Below are positions 36,688 to 44,942 of a stretch of DNA of 46,272 nucleotides, in pieces (the first letter of the stretch is position 1; every line of letters begins with the position of its first letter). The position numbers were made by a program, and so were the translations under genes. The stretch covers positions 1 through 46,272 of IMG/VR virus record IMGVR_UViG_3300032282_004213; one strand, 5' to 3'. The DNA is from a virus. The notes under the pieces were generated by a model that saw only the letters and a program-made list of their open reading frames with translations, searched no databases and was not told the origin of the DNA.

Positions 36688-37617
36688 ATGGCAACCAAAA
36701 CATCACTACTAAGTTCGGCACTCGGAGATTACAGAAAGTCTGGTGACGAACTTCTTTTTTTCTGTCCTTTCTGTCAGCATCATAAAAAGAAACTATCTGT
36801 AAATTTAAAAACAAACAACTATAAATGTTGGGTTTGTGATGAACGTGGTCGAAACGTTCGTCGCTTGCTTAAGACTCGTCTATCCTATTCTCAGCTTTAT
36901 GAATGGGATAAAATTAATAATGTTGTTGATCTAACGCAGCTTGACTCCAGCATTTTTGATGAAGAGCAGGCAGTAGTTGAAGAAATAATTGAACTACCAC
37001 CAGAATTTATTTCTCTTGCAAACAAAAATGTTCCATTATCTGCACGATTTGCTTTGAAATATCTTTACGACAGAGGCTTCAAAAAAGAAGATGTTGTAAT
37101 GTGGAAAGCTGGTTGTTGCTTGACAGGCGAGTACAAAAATAGAATTATCATTCCATCTTTCAATGAAAATGGAGATGTGAATTATTTTATTGCTCGTTCA
37201 TACACAAATGACTTTCCAAAATACATGAATCCAAAAGTATCTAAAGACATTGTATTTAATGAACTTTATCTTGATTGGAACGAAGATATTACAATTGTTG
37301 AAGGCGTATTTGACGCGATGAAAGCAATAAATGCAATTCCTCTATTGGGGTCTACACTAAATCAACAATCAAATCTGTTTAGAAAAATTGTTCAATATGA
37401 CCCAAAAGTCTACATTGCTCTTGACCCAGATGCAGAGAAGAAAGCATCAACACTTATTCAGAACCTCGTTGGTTACGACATTGAGCTTTACAAAATAGAC
37501 GTTTGCGGTTATGATGATGTAGGTACAATGCCAAAACACGTTTTCTTAAACAGAAAAGAAAGAGCAGAACCAATCGGAGAAGATTGGGTACTAGAGCATA
37601 GTTTGCTTGCAATCTAA
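36688..37617 (+). CDS. DNA primase, zinc finger plus Toprim (gp61-like)
   Basis: This 309-residue primase has the CHC2-type zinc-binding domain at its N-terminus, FFCPFCQHHKKK with Cys26, Cys29 and His31/32, then CWVC with Cys47 and Cys50. The Toprim catalytic domain follows, with VEGVFDAMK (Glu205) and IALDPDAEK (Asp246, Asp248). It would make RNA primers with a replicative helicase, which is not in this window. The gene uses CGT/CGA/CGC Arg codons noticeably more than the structural genes before it. A 19-base gap precedes it, with no convincing Shine-Dalgarno. The C-terminal tail is short, as in phage primases lacking a helicase domain. Confidence 0.85.
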   Translation: MATKTSLLSSALGDYRKSGDELLFFCPFCQHHKKKLSVNLKTNNYKCWVCDERGRNVRRLLKTRLSYSQLYEWDKINNVVDLTQLDSSIFDEEQAVVEEIIELPPEFISLANKNVPLSARFALKYLYDRGFKKEDVVMWKAGCCLTGEYKNRIIIPSFNENGDVNYFIARSYTNDFPKYMNPKVSKDIVFNELYLDWNEDITIVEGVFDAMKAINAIPLLGSTLNQQSNLFRKIVQYDPKVYIALDPDAEKKASTLIQNLVGYDIELYKIDVCGYDDVGTMPKHVFLNRKERAEPIGEDWVLEHSLLAI

Positions 37618-37627
37618 AGAGGAATAA

Positions 37628-40600
37628 ATGAAAATAGCACATATTAGTGATACTCATGTAAAATTAAATAAATTTCATAAAGAATATAGAGAAGTATTTT
37701 CAAAAATTTACTCAATAATAAAAGAGGAAAAAGTAGATTATGTAGTACATACTGGTGATTTGTTTCACAACAAACTGGCTTTATCGCCAGAGGCCGTCAA
37801 CCTTGCAGCAGAATTTTTACAAAACTTAGCAAATATAGCCCCAACCTATATAATTGCTGGTAACCACGACGCAAACTTGTCTAATAGCGATAGAATGGAT
37901 GCAATCACACCAGTAGTAAACTTATTAAATCATAAACAACTATTTTACTTAAAAAAGTCTGGTGAAACAAAACTAAAAGACAATTTTACTCTTAATGTTC
38001 TTTCGGTATTTGATGAAGAAGGTTGGGTTAAACCTTCTAACTCAGACGCTATTAATATCGCTCTTTATCATGGTTCTGTAAACGGAGTAAAAACAGATAC
38101 AGGGTTTGTTCTTGAAAAAGCTGACCACGACGTATCAATTTTTGAGGGTCACGATTACGCTTTTCTTGGAGACATTCACAAGACCAACCAAACTCTCGAT
38201 AATGAAGGAAGAATTCGATACCCAGGATCTACTCTTCAGCAGAATCACGGCGAGACAAATGATAAAGGATTCCTTATTTGGGACATTCAAGATAAGCTCT
38301 CATTTGATTGCAGACACGTTGTAATCGATAATCCTAATCCGTTTATCACAGTTGAAATTGAAGAGAACGGAGAGCTTCCCAGCAACGTTTCAATACCTCC
38401 TAATGCAAGACTTCGATTGCTTTCTAGAACCAATCTTCCAGCAGAGATTATGAAGAATGTTGGTGACCTAATCAAAGAAAAATGGAAGCCAGAAAGTGTT
38501 TCTTTTTTATCCAAGAACGTCGCCAGATCAAAAGAACTAAGGGAAAGTGTAGATGGTATTGAAAAAGAAGATTTGCGTAATGTAAAAGTTCAAGAACAAT
38601 TAATTGAAGAGTTCCTTGTAAACTACAAAGTACCACCAGAAGTATTAGAGAAAGTATTTGAGATTAACAAAAAGTTTAATACAGAAGTTGAATCAAAAGA
38701 AGAAGTTGCACGAAACATTAATTGGAAAGTTGAGTCTTTAGAATGGGATAATCTTTTTAATTATGGTGGCGGCAACAAGATTAATTTTAAGAACCTACAA
38801 GGTATTGTTGGAATCTTTGGCAAGAATTATTCTGGCAAGTCTTCAGTGATTGATAGTATCCTTTACGCTCTTTTCAACACAACTTCCAAGAACGAAAAGA
38901 AATCATCAAATGTAATCAATACAGCAAAGAAAAATGCTGTTGTAAATCTTAAACTATCAATAGATGATAACGAATACGTTGTTGCTCGTACTTGTGAAAA
39001 AACAATCAAGAAAGATGGAACTGAAGAAGCTAAGACAGTTCTAAATTTTATTGGTGACGGTGTTTCGCTTAACGGAGATAGCAGAGTACAAACAGATGCA
39101 AACATCAAAAAAATGTTTGGAACTATTGATGATTTTATGCTTACATCAATGTCTTCCCAGCTCGACTCACTTTCATTTATTCGTGAAGGTTCAACAAAAC
39201 GTAAAGAGATTCTTGGTAGGTTCCTAGACTTGGAAATCTTTGATGCTAAGAATAAATTAGCTAAAGAAGAATCAGCAAGCATCAAGGCGCTTATTAAGAA
39301 ACTTGAAGCAACAGATTACGATACTCAAATCTTAAAAGCACAAGATGAAATTGATTCAATTAATAATAATACTGAAAGGCTAAAGAACAATGTAAAAGTA
39401 TCTAATGACACTCTTGCTAGTTTAAAAAGTGAAATTGATTCATTAGAAGGACAACTTAAAAACATTAACGTAGAATCAATTGACATTTCTAAAACAATTG
39501 AGAGAAAAGAGTATCTTGAAGCCACGCTAAAGAAAGCTGTTAAAGCAAAAGCAGATAAGACAGCAGAAATAGCAAATAGCAATACTGATTTAGAAAAGAT
39601 TCTAGAATTTCTCAACGAGTATGACATTGAAAGTCTTAAGAAAACAAAACAAGAGATTGTTGATTACCAAACAAAACTTTCTGCAATTACTCAAGATGTT
39701 GGGCTAAACAATAAAGAAACAAAACATCTAAAAGATAAAATTAAATTGCTTGAAGAAGTTCCTTGTGGTACTCAATTCACAACTTGTAAATTTATTAAAG
39801 ATGCTATTGCTGCTTCTAACAAAATTGAAAGTCAAGAAGAGAAAACAAACAATTTAGTTGAAGAACAAAATAAACTTGGTAATGTTCTACAATCACTAAA
39901 CCCAGAGACTGTAGAAAACCAAATTGCAAAACATCAGCAACTAACAACTAAGCAAGCTAATCTTGAGAAACAAATTCTTGAATTAAAAGTAGATGTTGAA
40001 AAATTCAATACAATCATTTCTAACATCAATAAGGAAATGAATACTGTTAATGATAAGATTGAACAGTACAAGAAAAACGAAGAACTATTCAAACAAGTAC
40101 AATCACTAACAGAAGATAAATCTGCTAAACAATCACAGCTAAGCAAGTTGGAGAAAGAAGCAAAAGCTGCAAATGATGAATTATTATCATCACACATTAG
40201 GTTTGGTTCGTTGAGCGAAAAGATTGTTGGACTCAAATCTTCTAAAGAAGAGTTAGAAAATTATAGAAATGAATTTGCTGCTTATGATTATTTTATGAAA
40301 GCAACAAGCTCAAATGGAATCTCATACGAGATTATCAAAAAGAAACTTCCAGTAATTAACGAAGAGATTTCAACAATTCTTTCTAATATTGTAGACTTTC
40401 AAGTTTACTTTGAGGATGATGGTTCTAAACTAAACATTATGATTGAGCATCAAAACTCAGAACCAAGACCAATTGAAATGGGTTCGGGTGCAGAGAAATC
40501 AATTGCTGCTATGGCTATTAGACTTTCTATGCTTCAAGTATCCAATCTTCCTAAGTCAAATCTATTCATACTTGATGAGCCAGGAACTGCTCTTGATAAT

Positions 40601-40753
40601 GAAAACATGGAAGGATTTATTAGAATACTAGATATGATTAAAAATTATTACGATACTGTTCTTCTTATATCACACATGGATGCTTTGAAAGATGTTGCAG
40701 ATCAAATTATTACAATTGATAATATTGATGGATTTGCAAAGATTACTATTTAG
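37628..40753 (+). CDS. Fused Mre11-like nuclease and Rad50-like ATPase (gp47-gp46)
   Basis: This single 1041-residue protein carries both halves of the SbcCD/gp46-gp47 exonuclease. Residues 1 to about 345 are the calcineurin-like nuclease: Asp8/His10 (SDTH), Asp44 (GDLFH), Asn79/His80 (GNHD), His148 (YHGS) and His184 (GDIH). From about residue 366 the ATPase starts (WKVESLEWDNLFNYGGGNK), with Walker A GKNYSGKSS at 398-406. A long coiled coil follows, with a Cys713-x6-Cys720 pair at its apex. The protein ends with signature MGSGAEKSIAA, Walker B LFILDEPG and LLISHMD. The frame is continuous with no stop or internal start needed. It would resect DNA ends for recombination-dependent replication. 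Confidence 0.9.
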   Translation: MKIAHISDTHVKLNKFHKEYREVFSKIYSIIKEEKVDYVVHTGDLFHNKLALSPEAVNLAAEFLQNLANIAPTYIIAGNHDANLSNSDRMDAITPVVNLLNHKQLFYLKKSGETKLKDNFTLNVLSVFDEEGWVKPSNSDAINIALYHGSVNGVKTDTGFVLEKADHDVSIFEGHDYAFLGDIHKTNQTLDNEGRIRYPGSTLQQNHGETNDKGFLIWDIQDKLSFDCRHVVIDNPNPFITVEIEENGELPSNVSIPPNARLRLLSRTNLPAEIMKNVGDLIKEKWKPESVSFLSKNVARSKELRESVDGIEKEDLRNVKVQEQLIEEFLVNYKVPPEVLEKVFEINKKFNTEVESKEEVARNINWKVESLEWDNLFNYGGGNKINFKNLQGIVGIFGKNYSGKSSVIDSILYALFNTTSKNEKKSSNVINTAKKNAVVNLKLSIDDNEYVVARTCEKTIKKDGTEEAKTVLNFIGDGVSLNGDSRVQTDANIKKMFGTIDDFMLTSMSSQLDSLSFIREGSTKRKEILGRFLDLEIFDAKNKLAKEESASIKALIKKLEATDYDTQILKAQDEIDSINNNTERLKNNVKVSNDTLASLKSEIDSLEGQLKNINVESIDISKTIERKEYLEATLKKAVKAKADKTAEIANSNTDLEKILEFLNEYDIESLKKTKQEIVDYQTKLSAITQDVGLNNKETKHLKDKIKLLEEVPCGTQFTTCKFIKDAIAASNKIESQEEKTNNLVEEQNKLGNVLQSLNPETVENQIAKHQQLTTKQANLEKQILELKVDVEKFNTIISNINKEMNTVNDKIEQYKKNEELFKQVQSLTEDKSAKQSQLSKLEKEAKAANDELLSSHIRFGSLSEKIVGLKSSKEELENYRNEFAAYDYFMKATSSNGISYEIIKKKLPVINEEISTILSNIVDFQVYFEDDGSKLNIMIEHQNSEPRPIEMGSGAEKSIAAMAIRLSMLQVSNLPKSNLFILDEPGTALDNENMEGFIRILDMIKNYYDTVLLISHMDALKDVADQIITIDNIDGFAKITI

Positions 40754-40756
40754 TAT

Positions 40757-41125
40757 ATGGCTTTTATATTACAACATTGGAAATTAATAGCAGGTATAGC
40801 ATACACAATTGCTATACCTGTTTATTTTAGTATTAAATCTGATAATGCAGTTAAAAATATGGAATCTGCTTTAGATACTTCACAACAGTCTAATCAAAAA
40901 CAAATAAAAGTTTTACAAGATGCTGTAAAAGATCAAAGAGAAGCATATGATAAAATGTTTAAAGATTATCAAGATAAAGTTAAAAAACTTGAAGAAGACT
41001 ATCAAAAAGATTTAAAACAAGTTAAAGATAAACAAGCAAAACAACAAAAAGATTTGCAAGAAAGATTTGCTGATCCAAAAGTTGTTGATAAAGAATTAGA
41101 AGAAAGGTTTGGACTTAAAAAATGA
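40757..41125 (+). CDS. Membrane-anchored coiled-coil protein (possible i-spanin-like)
   Basis: This 122-residue protein has one N-terminal hydrophobic segment at about residues 8-25 (WKLIAGIAYTIAIPVYF) and then a long Lys/Gln/Glu-rich coiled coil to the end. That topology matches inner-membrane spanins, and the next gene encodes an exported protein overlapping by four bases, which is also the arrangement of spanin pairs. No holin or endolysin is adjacent, so a lysis role is only a suggestion. The ATG follows the recombination gene by three bases without a clear ribosome site. A perfect 11-bp inverted repeat sits inside its first 65 bases. Confidence 0.65.
   Translation: MAFILQHWKLIAGIAYTIAIPVYFSIKSDNAVKNMESALDTSQQSNQKQIKVLQDAVKDQREAYDKMFKDYQDKVKKLEEDYQKDLKQVKDKQAKQQKDLQERFADPKVVDKELEERFGLKK
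40791..40830 (+). terminator. Candidate intrinsic terminator inside the 5' end of the next gene
   Basis: A perfect 11-bp inverted repeat, CAGGTATAGCA (40791-40801) and TGCTATACCTG (40810-40820), has an 8-base loop and is followed at once by TTTATTTTAG. Stem plus U-rich tract is the form of a rho-independent terminator, and it lies 38 bases after the stop of the recombination gene. It overlaps codons 12-21 of the following coding region, so it would also attenuate that gene. Confidence 0.5.
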
Positions 41126-41538
41126 TTATACTATTAATATTAACAAAATTGGCATTTGCACAAGACTATGCACCAATTAAAAAAGGCGAAGTAGCACCAT
41201 TATCTGGTACTATTCTCGCTCCTTCTGGTATGGCAACTATTATTGCTAAATGTGATGCAGATACTGCTGAAGCAAAATTAAAAGGTAAATATGATTTGGA
41301 TAAGTTACAAACTGAATGTGACTTAAATGAAGAAAAATTACAATATGATTTAGATTTACAAATTAAAACTAGTGAAGAAATAGTTGCAATAAAAGATAAA
41401 GAATTAGAAAAAGCATACGAAATAATAAAATCAACAAGCAAAAATAATACATCACTTTGGATTGGTGTAGGGTTTGCTGCTGGTATTGCTACATCTTTTG
41501 GTACTATTTATGCTTATGAAACAATAACAAACGAGTAA
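41122..41538 (+). CDS. Exported coiled-coil protein with C-terminal membrane segment
   Basis: This 138-residue protein has a signal-peptide-like N-terminus (MIILLILTKLAFA, likely cleaved before Gln14), a conserved-looking APLSGTILAP motif, a charged coiled coil and a C-terminal hydrophobic segment at about 111-130 (SLWIGVGFAAGIATSFGTIY). There is no lipobox cysteine, so it is not a standard o-spanin. A similar layout with an (A/P)xSGTLL-type motif recurs in aquatic phages next to a coiled-coil membrane protein, as far as I recall. It overlaps the upstream gene as ATGA, suggesting a co-translated pair acting at the envelope. Confidence 0.62.
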   Translation: MIILLILTKLAFAQDYAPIKKGEVAPLSGTILAPSGMATIIAKCDADTAEAKLKGKYDLDKLQTECDLNEEKLQYDLDLQIKTSEEIVAIKDKELEKAYEIIKSTSKNNTSLWIGVGFAAGIATSFGTIYAYETITNE

Positions 41539-41541
41539 AAT

Positions 41542-42024
41542 ATGAAAAATAATTTATTTATTTCTCAAGAATATGAGAATAAATTAATAAATTGGATAAA
41601 GAATAGTATAAAAAATAAAGTATTTGTTAATGAAAAAACAGCAATAATTCAATTAAGTTATGAATATTCTGGCATTTTAGCTCAAAGATTGGCGCATTTG
41701 CTATCAACATATAATAGACCATTGGATATAGAACCAATTAATATTCCATATAAAAATGAATTTAATATTTTTATTAATCCAAATATTATGGATAGTTATG
41801 AAAAATTTATTATTGTTGACTCTGGATGTTTGAGTGGTAATAACTTTACTAATGTTTTAAACATATTCTTAAACTATGGAATAAAAAGAGAAAATATATT
41901 GCTTGTATGCCAAGGTTGTGATTTGAATTCTAAAATAGTTCCAGATATATGCCCTTTACATTTTGATGGAACTACCGATATGATTCATTTTTGGTGGGAA
42001 ACAAGAACTAATAAATTTGAGTGA
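41542..42024 (+). CDS. Phage protein, possible phosphoribosyltransferase-like fold
   Basis: This 160-residue protein has no certain family. The segment KFIIVDSGCLSGNNFTNVLN looks like the strand-acidic-loop of phosphoribosyltransferases (IIVDD...TG.T), and the preceding part has the alternating alpha/beta spacing expected. The second acidic residue of the PRPP loop is not present, so binding of PRPP is doubtful. It ends with DMIHFWWETRTNKFE, a Trp-rich tail. It sits in a run of small phage genes with three-base gaps. Function unknown. Confidence 0.58.
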   Translation: MKNNLFISQEYENKLINWIKNSIKNKVFVNEKTAIIQLSYEYSGILAQRLAHLLSTYNRPLDIEPINIPYKNEFNIFINPNIMDSYEKFIIVDSGCLSGNNFTNVLNIFLNYGIKRENILLVCQGCDLNSKIVPDICPLHFDGTTDMIHFWWETRTNKFE

Positions 42025-42027
42025 TAC

Positions 42028-42408
42028 ATGAAAGATCCAAATGAAATTGTAAAAATAGAAAAAGCCATAGCTCAAAAATATGGTGAAGATACAATTGCAA
42101 ATCCAAAACACTATTGGAACGAAGATAAAGAAAAAGAATATTTGAATCAATTAAAAGAAGTTGCTAAAAAAGAACAACAAAAAGATCAAAAGATTGATGT
42201 TGGTGGTCTTTTTATTTCTAAAAAACTACTTAATAAAGACAGCAAAAGAAGTTGTCCAGTTTGTCACATTTATTCTTTTGATCTCAATGATGATTTATAT
42301 ATGAATCGATTTGAATGTTGCAAAAAATGTTACATTCAATGGGTTGAGGGAAGAGAAGAAAGATGGAAAACAGGATGGAGGCCAAATGAAAATAACAGTA
42401 AGTCGTGA
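42028..42408 (+). CDS. Zinc finger-like small phage protein
   Basis: This 126-residue protein has a Lys/Glu-rich helical N-terminal half and a C-terminal cysteine cluster: Cys76-x2-Cys79 (SCPVCHIYSF) and Cys97, Cys98, Cys101 (FECCKKCYIQWVEGRE). This would bind one zinc ion in a compact treble-clef or ribbon fold. The conserved-looking CYIQWVEGREERWKTGW tail is characteristic of small proteins near terminase genes in aquatic T4-like phages (recollection). The next gene starts inside its 3' end. Role unknown; packaging or assembly is possible from position. Confidence 0.65.
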   Translation: MKDPNEIVKIEKAIAQKYGEDTIANPKHYWNEDKEKEYLNQLKEVAKKEQQKDQKIDVGGLFISKKLLNKDSKRSCPVCHIYSFDLNDDLYMNRFECCKKCYIQWVEGREERWKTGWRPNENNSKS

Positions 42409-42778
42409 AGAACTTAAACAAATAATTAAAGAAGAATGGGAACGTGAAATGCTTCTAGAGATGCATGGATCAGAAATGGCACATTCTGCTTTAGGTTCAG
42501 ATGAAGCAGAAGAATTTGGTTTTGATAATCCACCATCAGATATGCCACAAGGCTATGATGAAACCGTTGAAGGTCAAGATCAAGAATTAGATTATGAAGG
42601 TTATATGTCAAAAAGTCAACTTTATAAAATTGGCGAAGCAGCTTTAAAACTGCATGATATGATCCAAGATGGTGATAATCTCCCAGAGTGGATGCAATCT
42701 AAAATAGCACAAGCTGAGCAAATGATTCAATCCGCATACAATGCATTTAAATACGATAAAGTAAGAGGGACTGTATAA
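42386..42778 (+). CDS. Small acidic phage protein with MKIT...IIKEE N-terminus
   Basis: ATG 42386 is chosen because GGAGG at 42377-42381 lies just upstream and the protein then starts MKITVSREELKQIIKEEWER. This N-terminal helix type is seen on many otherwise unrelated proteins of aquatic phages. The frame extends further back to 42311 but duplicates out-of-frame sequence of the previous gene. The 130-residue product has an acidic Gly/Asp/Glu linker and a C-terminal helical domain (MSKSQLYKIGEAALKLHDMI, then LPEWMQSKIAQAEQMIQSA). It could be a small head or packaging protein; it is not recognisable as gp16. Confidence 0.65.
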   Translation: MKITVSREELKQIIKEEWEREMLLEMHGSEMAHSALGSDEAEEFGFDNPPSDMPQGYDETVEGQDQELDYEGYMSKSQLYKIGEAALKLHDMIQDGDNLPEWMQSKIAQAEQMIQSAYNAFKYDKVRGTV

Positions 42779-43347
42779 TGGCTACTACTCTTGAAATAAT
42801 TCAAGGCATCGCACAAGCAGCAGCAAATGCTTATGATGGCTCACACATTGGTAAATACAATGTTGATGGAGAAGAAAAGAAAATAGGACTCCGTAGAGAA
42901 GAGGGTGACCCAATCCTTGATTCAAGAGTTATTGATGGTTTTAAAGTCAAGTTTAAAGGAAACAAACTTTGTGTTAATTACCAAAGTGAAATTTCCATGA
43001 AAGAAGTTCACAAAGGTGCAAAATTTGAATCTGAAATGGAAGGCGTAATGGCTGATATTATTAAATTCTTAAAGAAAGAATACAAAACAATAACAGGTAA
43101 CACTCTTTCGTTGAAACCAGTTGGAGAAGTGAACATTTTTGTTCAACCTATTTCAAGATCAAGAACAGACCTTTCTATGTATCAAGAGTTTGAGATAACA
43201 TCTTTTGATAGCAAAGTTGTTATTGCCGTAGGACTTCCAAGTGAAGATACGACAAGAGAGATTACAAAAAAGTTTCTCTCTATGGGAAGACAAAAAGCTA
43301 AGAAACCAGAAAACGACAAAAGACCAGCAGAAAAGAAAAAAGACTAA
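42778..43347 (+). CDS. Phage protein upstream of terminase, unknown function
   Basis: This 189-residue protein begins MATTLEIIQGIAQAAANAYD and contains KIGLRREEGDPILDSRVIDG followed by FKVKFKGNKLCVNYQSEIS. It then has a helix with FLKKEYKTITG and a Lys/Pro-rich tail. It has no Cys pairs, membrane segment or catalytic signature. Its start overlaps the preceding stop (TAATG), and terminase follows seven bases after its end. I recall similar proteins in the head-gene neighbourhood of marine T4-like phages. A small terminase or assembly role is possible from position but not shown. Confidence 0.65.
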   Translation: MATTLEIIQGIAQAAANAYDGSHIGKYNVDGEEKKIGLRREEGDPILDSRVIDGFKVKFKGNKLCVNYQSEISMKEVHKGAKFESEMEGVMADIIKFLKKEYKTITGNTLSLKPVGEVNIFVQPISRSRTDLSMYQEFEITSFDSKVVIAVGLPSEDTTREITKKFLSMGRQKAKKPENDKRPAEKKKD

Positions 43348-43353
43348 AATGAA

Positions 43354-44940
43354 ATGGCTGTTTACCGACCAACAAAACAACAAATACAATCTGAGATTTT
43401 AAAGTGTGGTAAAGATCCAGTCTATTTTTTAAATACATACGCTAAAATTTCTGATACGCAAAAAGGTCCAATTCCTTTTAGAACATTTGAGTTTCAAGAT
43501 CAAGTGCTAAAAGATATGAAGGACTATAGATTTAACGTAGTTTTAAAAGCAAGACAGTTAGGTCTTTCTACAATTGTTGCAGGTTACATCGCTTGGTTAA
43601 TGTTGTTTCACAGAGACAAGAATGTTCTCATTTTAGCAACTAAACTTTTATCAGCATCAAACTTAGTAAAGAAAGTTAAATACATTATTAAGAGTCTACC
43701 AGATTGGCTAATGATTGCTGATGTATCTGTAGACAATAGAAACTCATTTGAACTTACAAACGGTTCTCAAATTAAAGCTTCAGCAACTTCTGGCGATGCT
43801 GGTCGTTCTGAGGCTCTTTCTTTACTTGTTCTGGACGAAGCAGCCTTCATAGAAAATATGAAAGACCTCTGGACAGGTGTTTATCCTACAATGGCTACTG
43901 GTGGTCGCTGTATTGCTATATCAACCCCAAACGGTGTAGGTAACTGGTTTCATCAAACCTATATTGACGCAGAAAGCGGAACAAATGATTTTCATCCAAT
44001 AAAACTTCATTGGACTGTCCATCCACACAGAGATCAAGCTTGGTTTGAAAAAGAAACTAAAAATCTTTCAAGAAGAGAAATTGCTCAAGAATATGAGTGT
44101 TCTTTCAATGCATCTGGTGAAACCGTCATCGAATCAGACGATCTAGAAAGATTGCACTCAACCTGCAAAGATCCAAAGCATAGAACAAACTCAGATAGAA
44201 ATTATTGGATCTGGAAAGAGTTTAATTCAGATCGTTCTTATGTTCTTGTTGCTGACGTTGCTAGAGGTGATGGTAAAGATAATTCTGTATTTCATATAAT
44301 TGACATTGATTCATTCGAACAAGTTGCAGAATACCAAGGTAAATTAAGTACAGAAGATTTTGCTAATTTATTAGTAACTGCTGGACGCGAATATGGTAAT
44401 TGTATGATAGTAGTAGAAAATAATAATCTTGGCTATTCAGTAGTTGAAAAAATTATTGTTTCTAATTATCCAAACATATATTATTCTACAAAAGGTTCTG
44501 GTGATTATGTAGATCAAGTAACTGCCGAAGGAACTTTAAATACAGTCCCAGGATTTACAACTTCACACAAATCAAGACCATTAATAATTGCAAAATTAGA
44601 AGAATTTATTAGAAACAAATCAGTTACAATTAATTCATTAAGAACAATAAATGAATTAGATACTTTTATTTGGTCACTAGGTAGACCACAAGCAATGCAA
44701 GGATACAATGATGATTTAGTAATGTCACTTGCAATTGCGTGTTGGATTAAAGATACAGTATTTCAAACCAACCAAAGAGAACTAGAATATAAGAAAGCTA
44801 TGTTGACAAGTCTTGTAAAAACTAATACAATGATAGATACTAAAATACCTGGTATGGCTGGCTACAATAAAGACCTATCAATTTCTATAAACGAAGCAAA
44901 ACAACAATACCAAAATTATTTCTGGGTTTATAAAGGATAA
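43354..44940 (+). CDS. 17: Terminase large subunit (gp17-like)
   Basis: This 528-residue packaging motor protein has an N-terminal ATPase and C-terminal RNase H-type nuclease. The Walker A-like segment is VLKARQLGLSTIVAGY (residues 64-78, the phage variant RQxGxST), Walker B is LLVLDEAAF with Asp161/Glu162, and the coupling motif is STPNG at 190-194. The nuclease acids are Asp301 in VADVARGDGKDNS, Glu355 in VVENNN and Asp453/454 in NDDLVMSLA. The length is a little below T4 gp17 (610). It lies directly before the portal gene, the partner it docks on during headful packaging. Confidence 0.93.
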   Translation: MAVYRPTKQQIQSEILKCGKDPVYFLNTYAKISDTQKGPIPFRTFEFQDQVLKDMKDYRFNVVLKARQLGLSTIVAGYIAWLMLFHRDKNVLILATKLLSASNLVKKVKYIIKSLPDWLMIADVSVDNRNSFELTNGSQIKASATSGDAGRSEALSLLVLDEAAFIENMKDLWTGVYPTMATGGRCIAISTPNGVGNWFHQTYIDAESGTNDFHPIKLHWTVHPHRDQAWFEKETKNLSRREIAQEYECSFNASGETVIESDDLERLHSTCKDPKHRTNSDRNYWIWKEFNSDRSYVLVADVARGDGKDNSVFHIIDIDSFEQVAEYQGKLSTEDFANLLVTAGREYGNCMIVVENNNLGYSVVEKIIVSNYPNIYYSTKGSGDYVDQVTAEGTLNTVPGFTTSHKSRPLIIAKLEEFIRNKSVTINSLRTINELDTFIWSLGRPQAMQGYNDDLVMSLAIACWIKDTVFQTNQRELEYKKAMLTSLVKTNTMIDTKIPGMAGYNKDLSISINEAKQQYQNYFWVYKG

Positions 44941-44942
44941 AA

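Noticed and set aside
38027-38048. 8-bp perfect inverted repeat in the Mre11 part
   Set aside because: It is in the middle of a conserved coding region, not followed by a U-tract, and short enough to occur by chance.
38863-39285. 140-codon open frame on the minus strand
   Set aside because: It is antisense to the conserved Rad50-like ATPase core, Ser/Leu/Phe-rich as expected for a shadow frame, with no ribosome site.
40753-40757. tRNA or other RNA gene between gene blocks
   Set aside because: No gap is longer than 41 bases and no cloverleaf-like sequence was seen, so there is no room for one outside coding regions.
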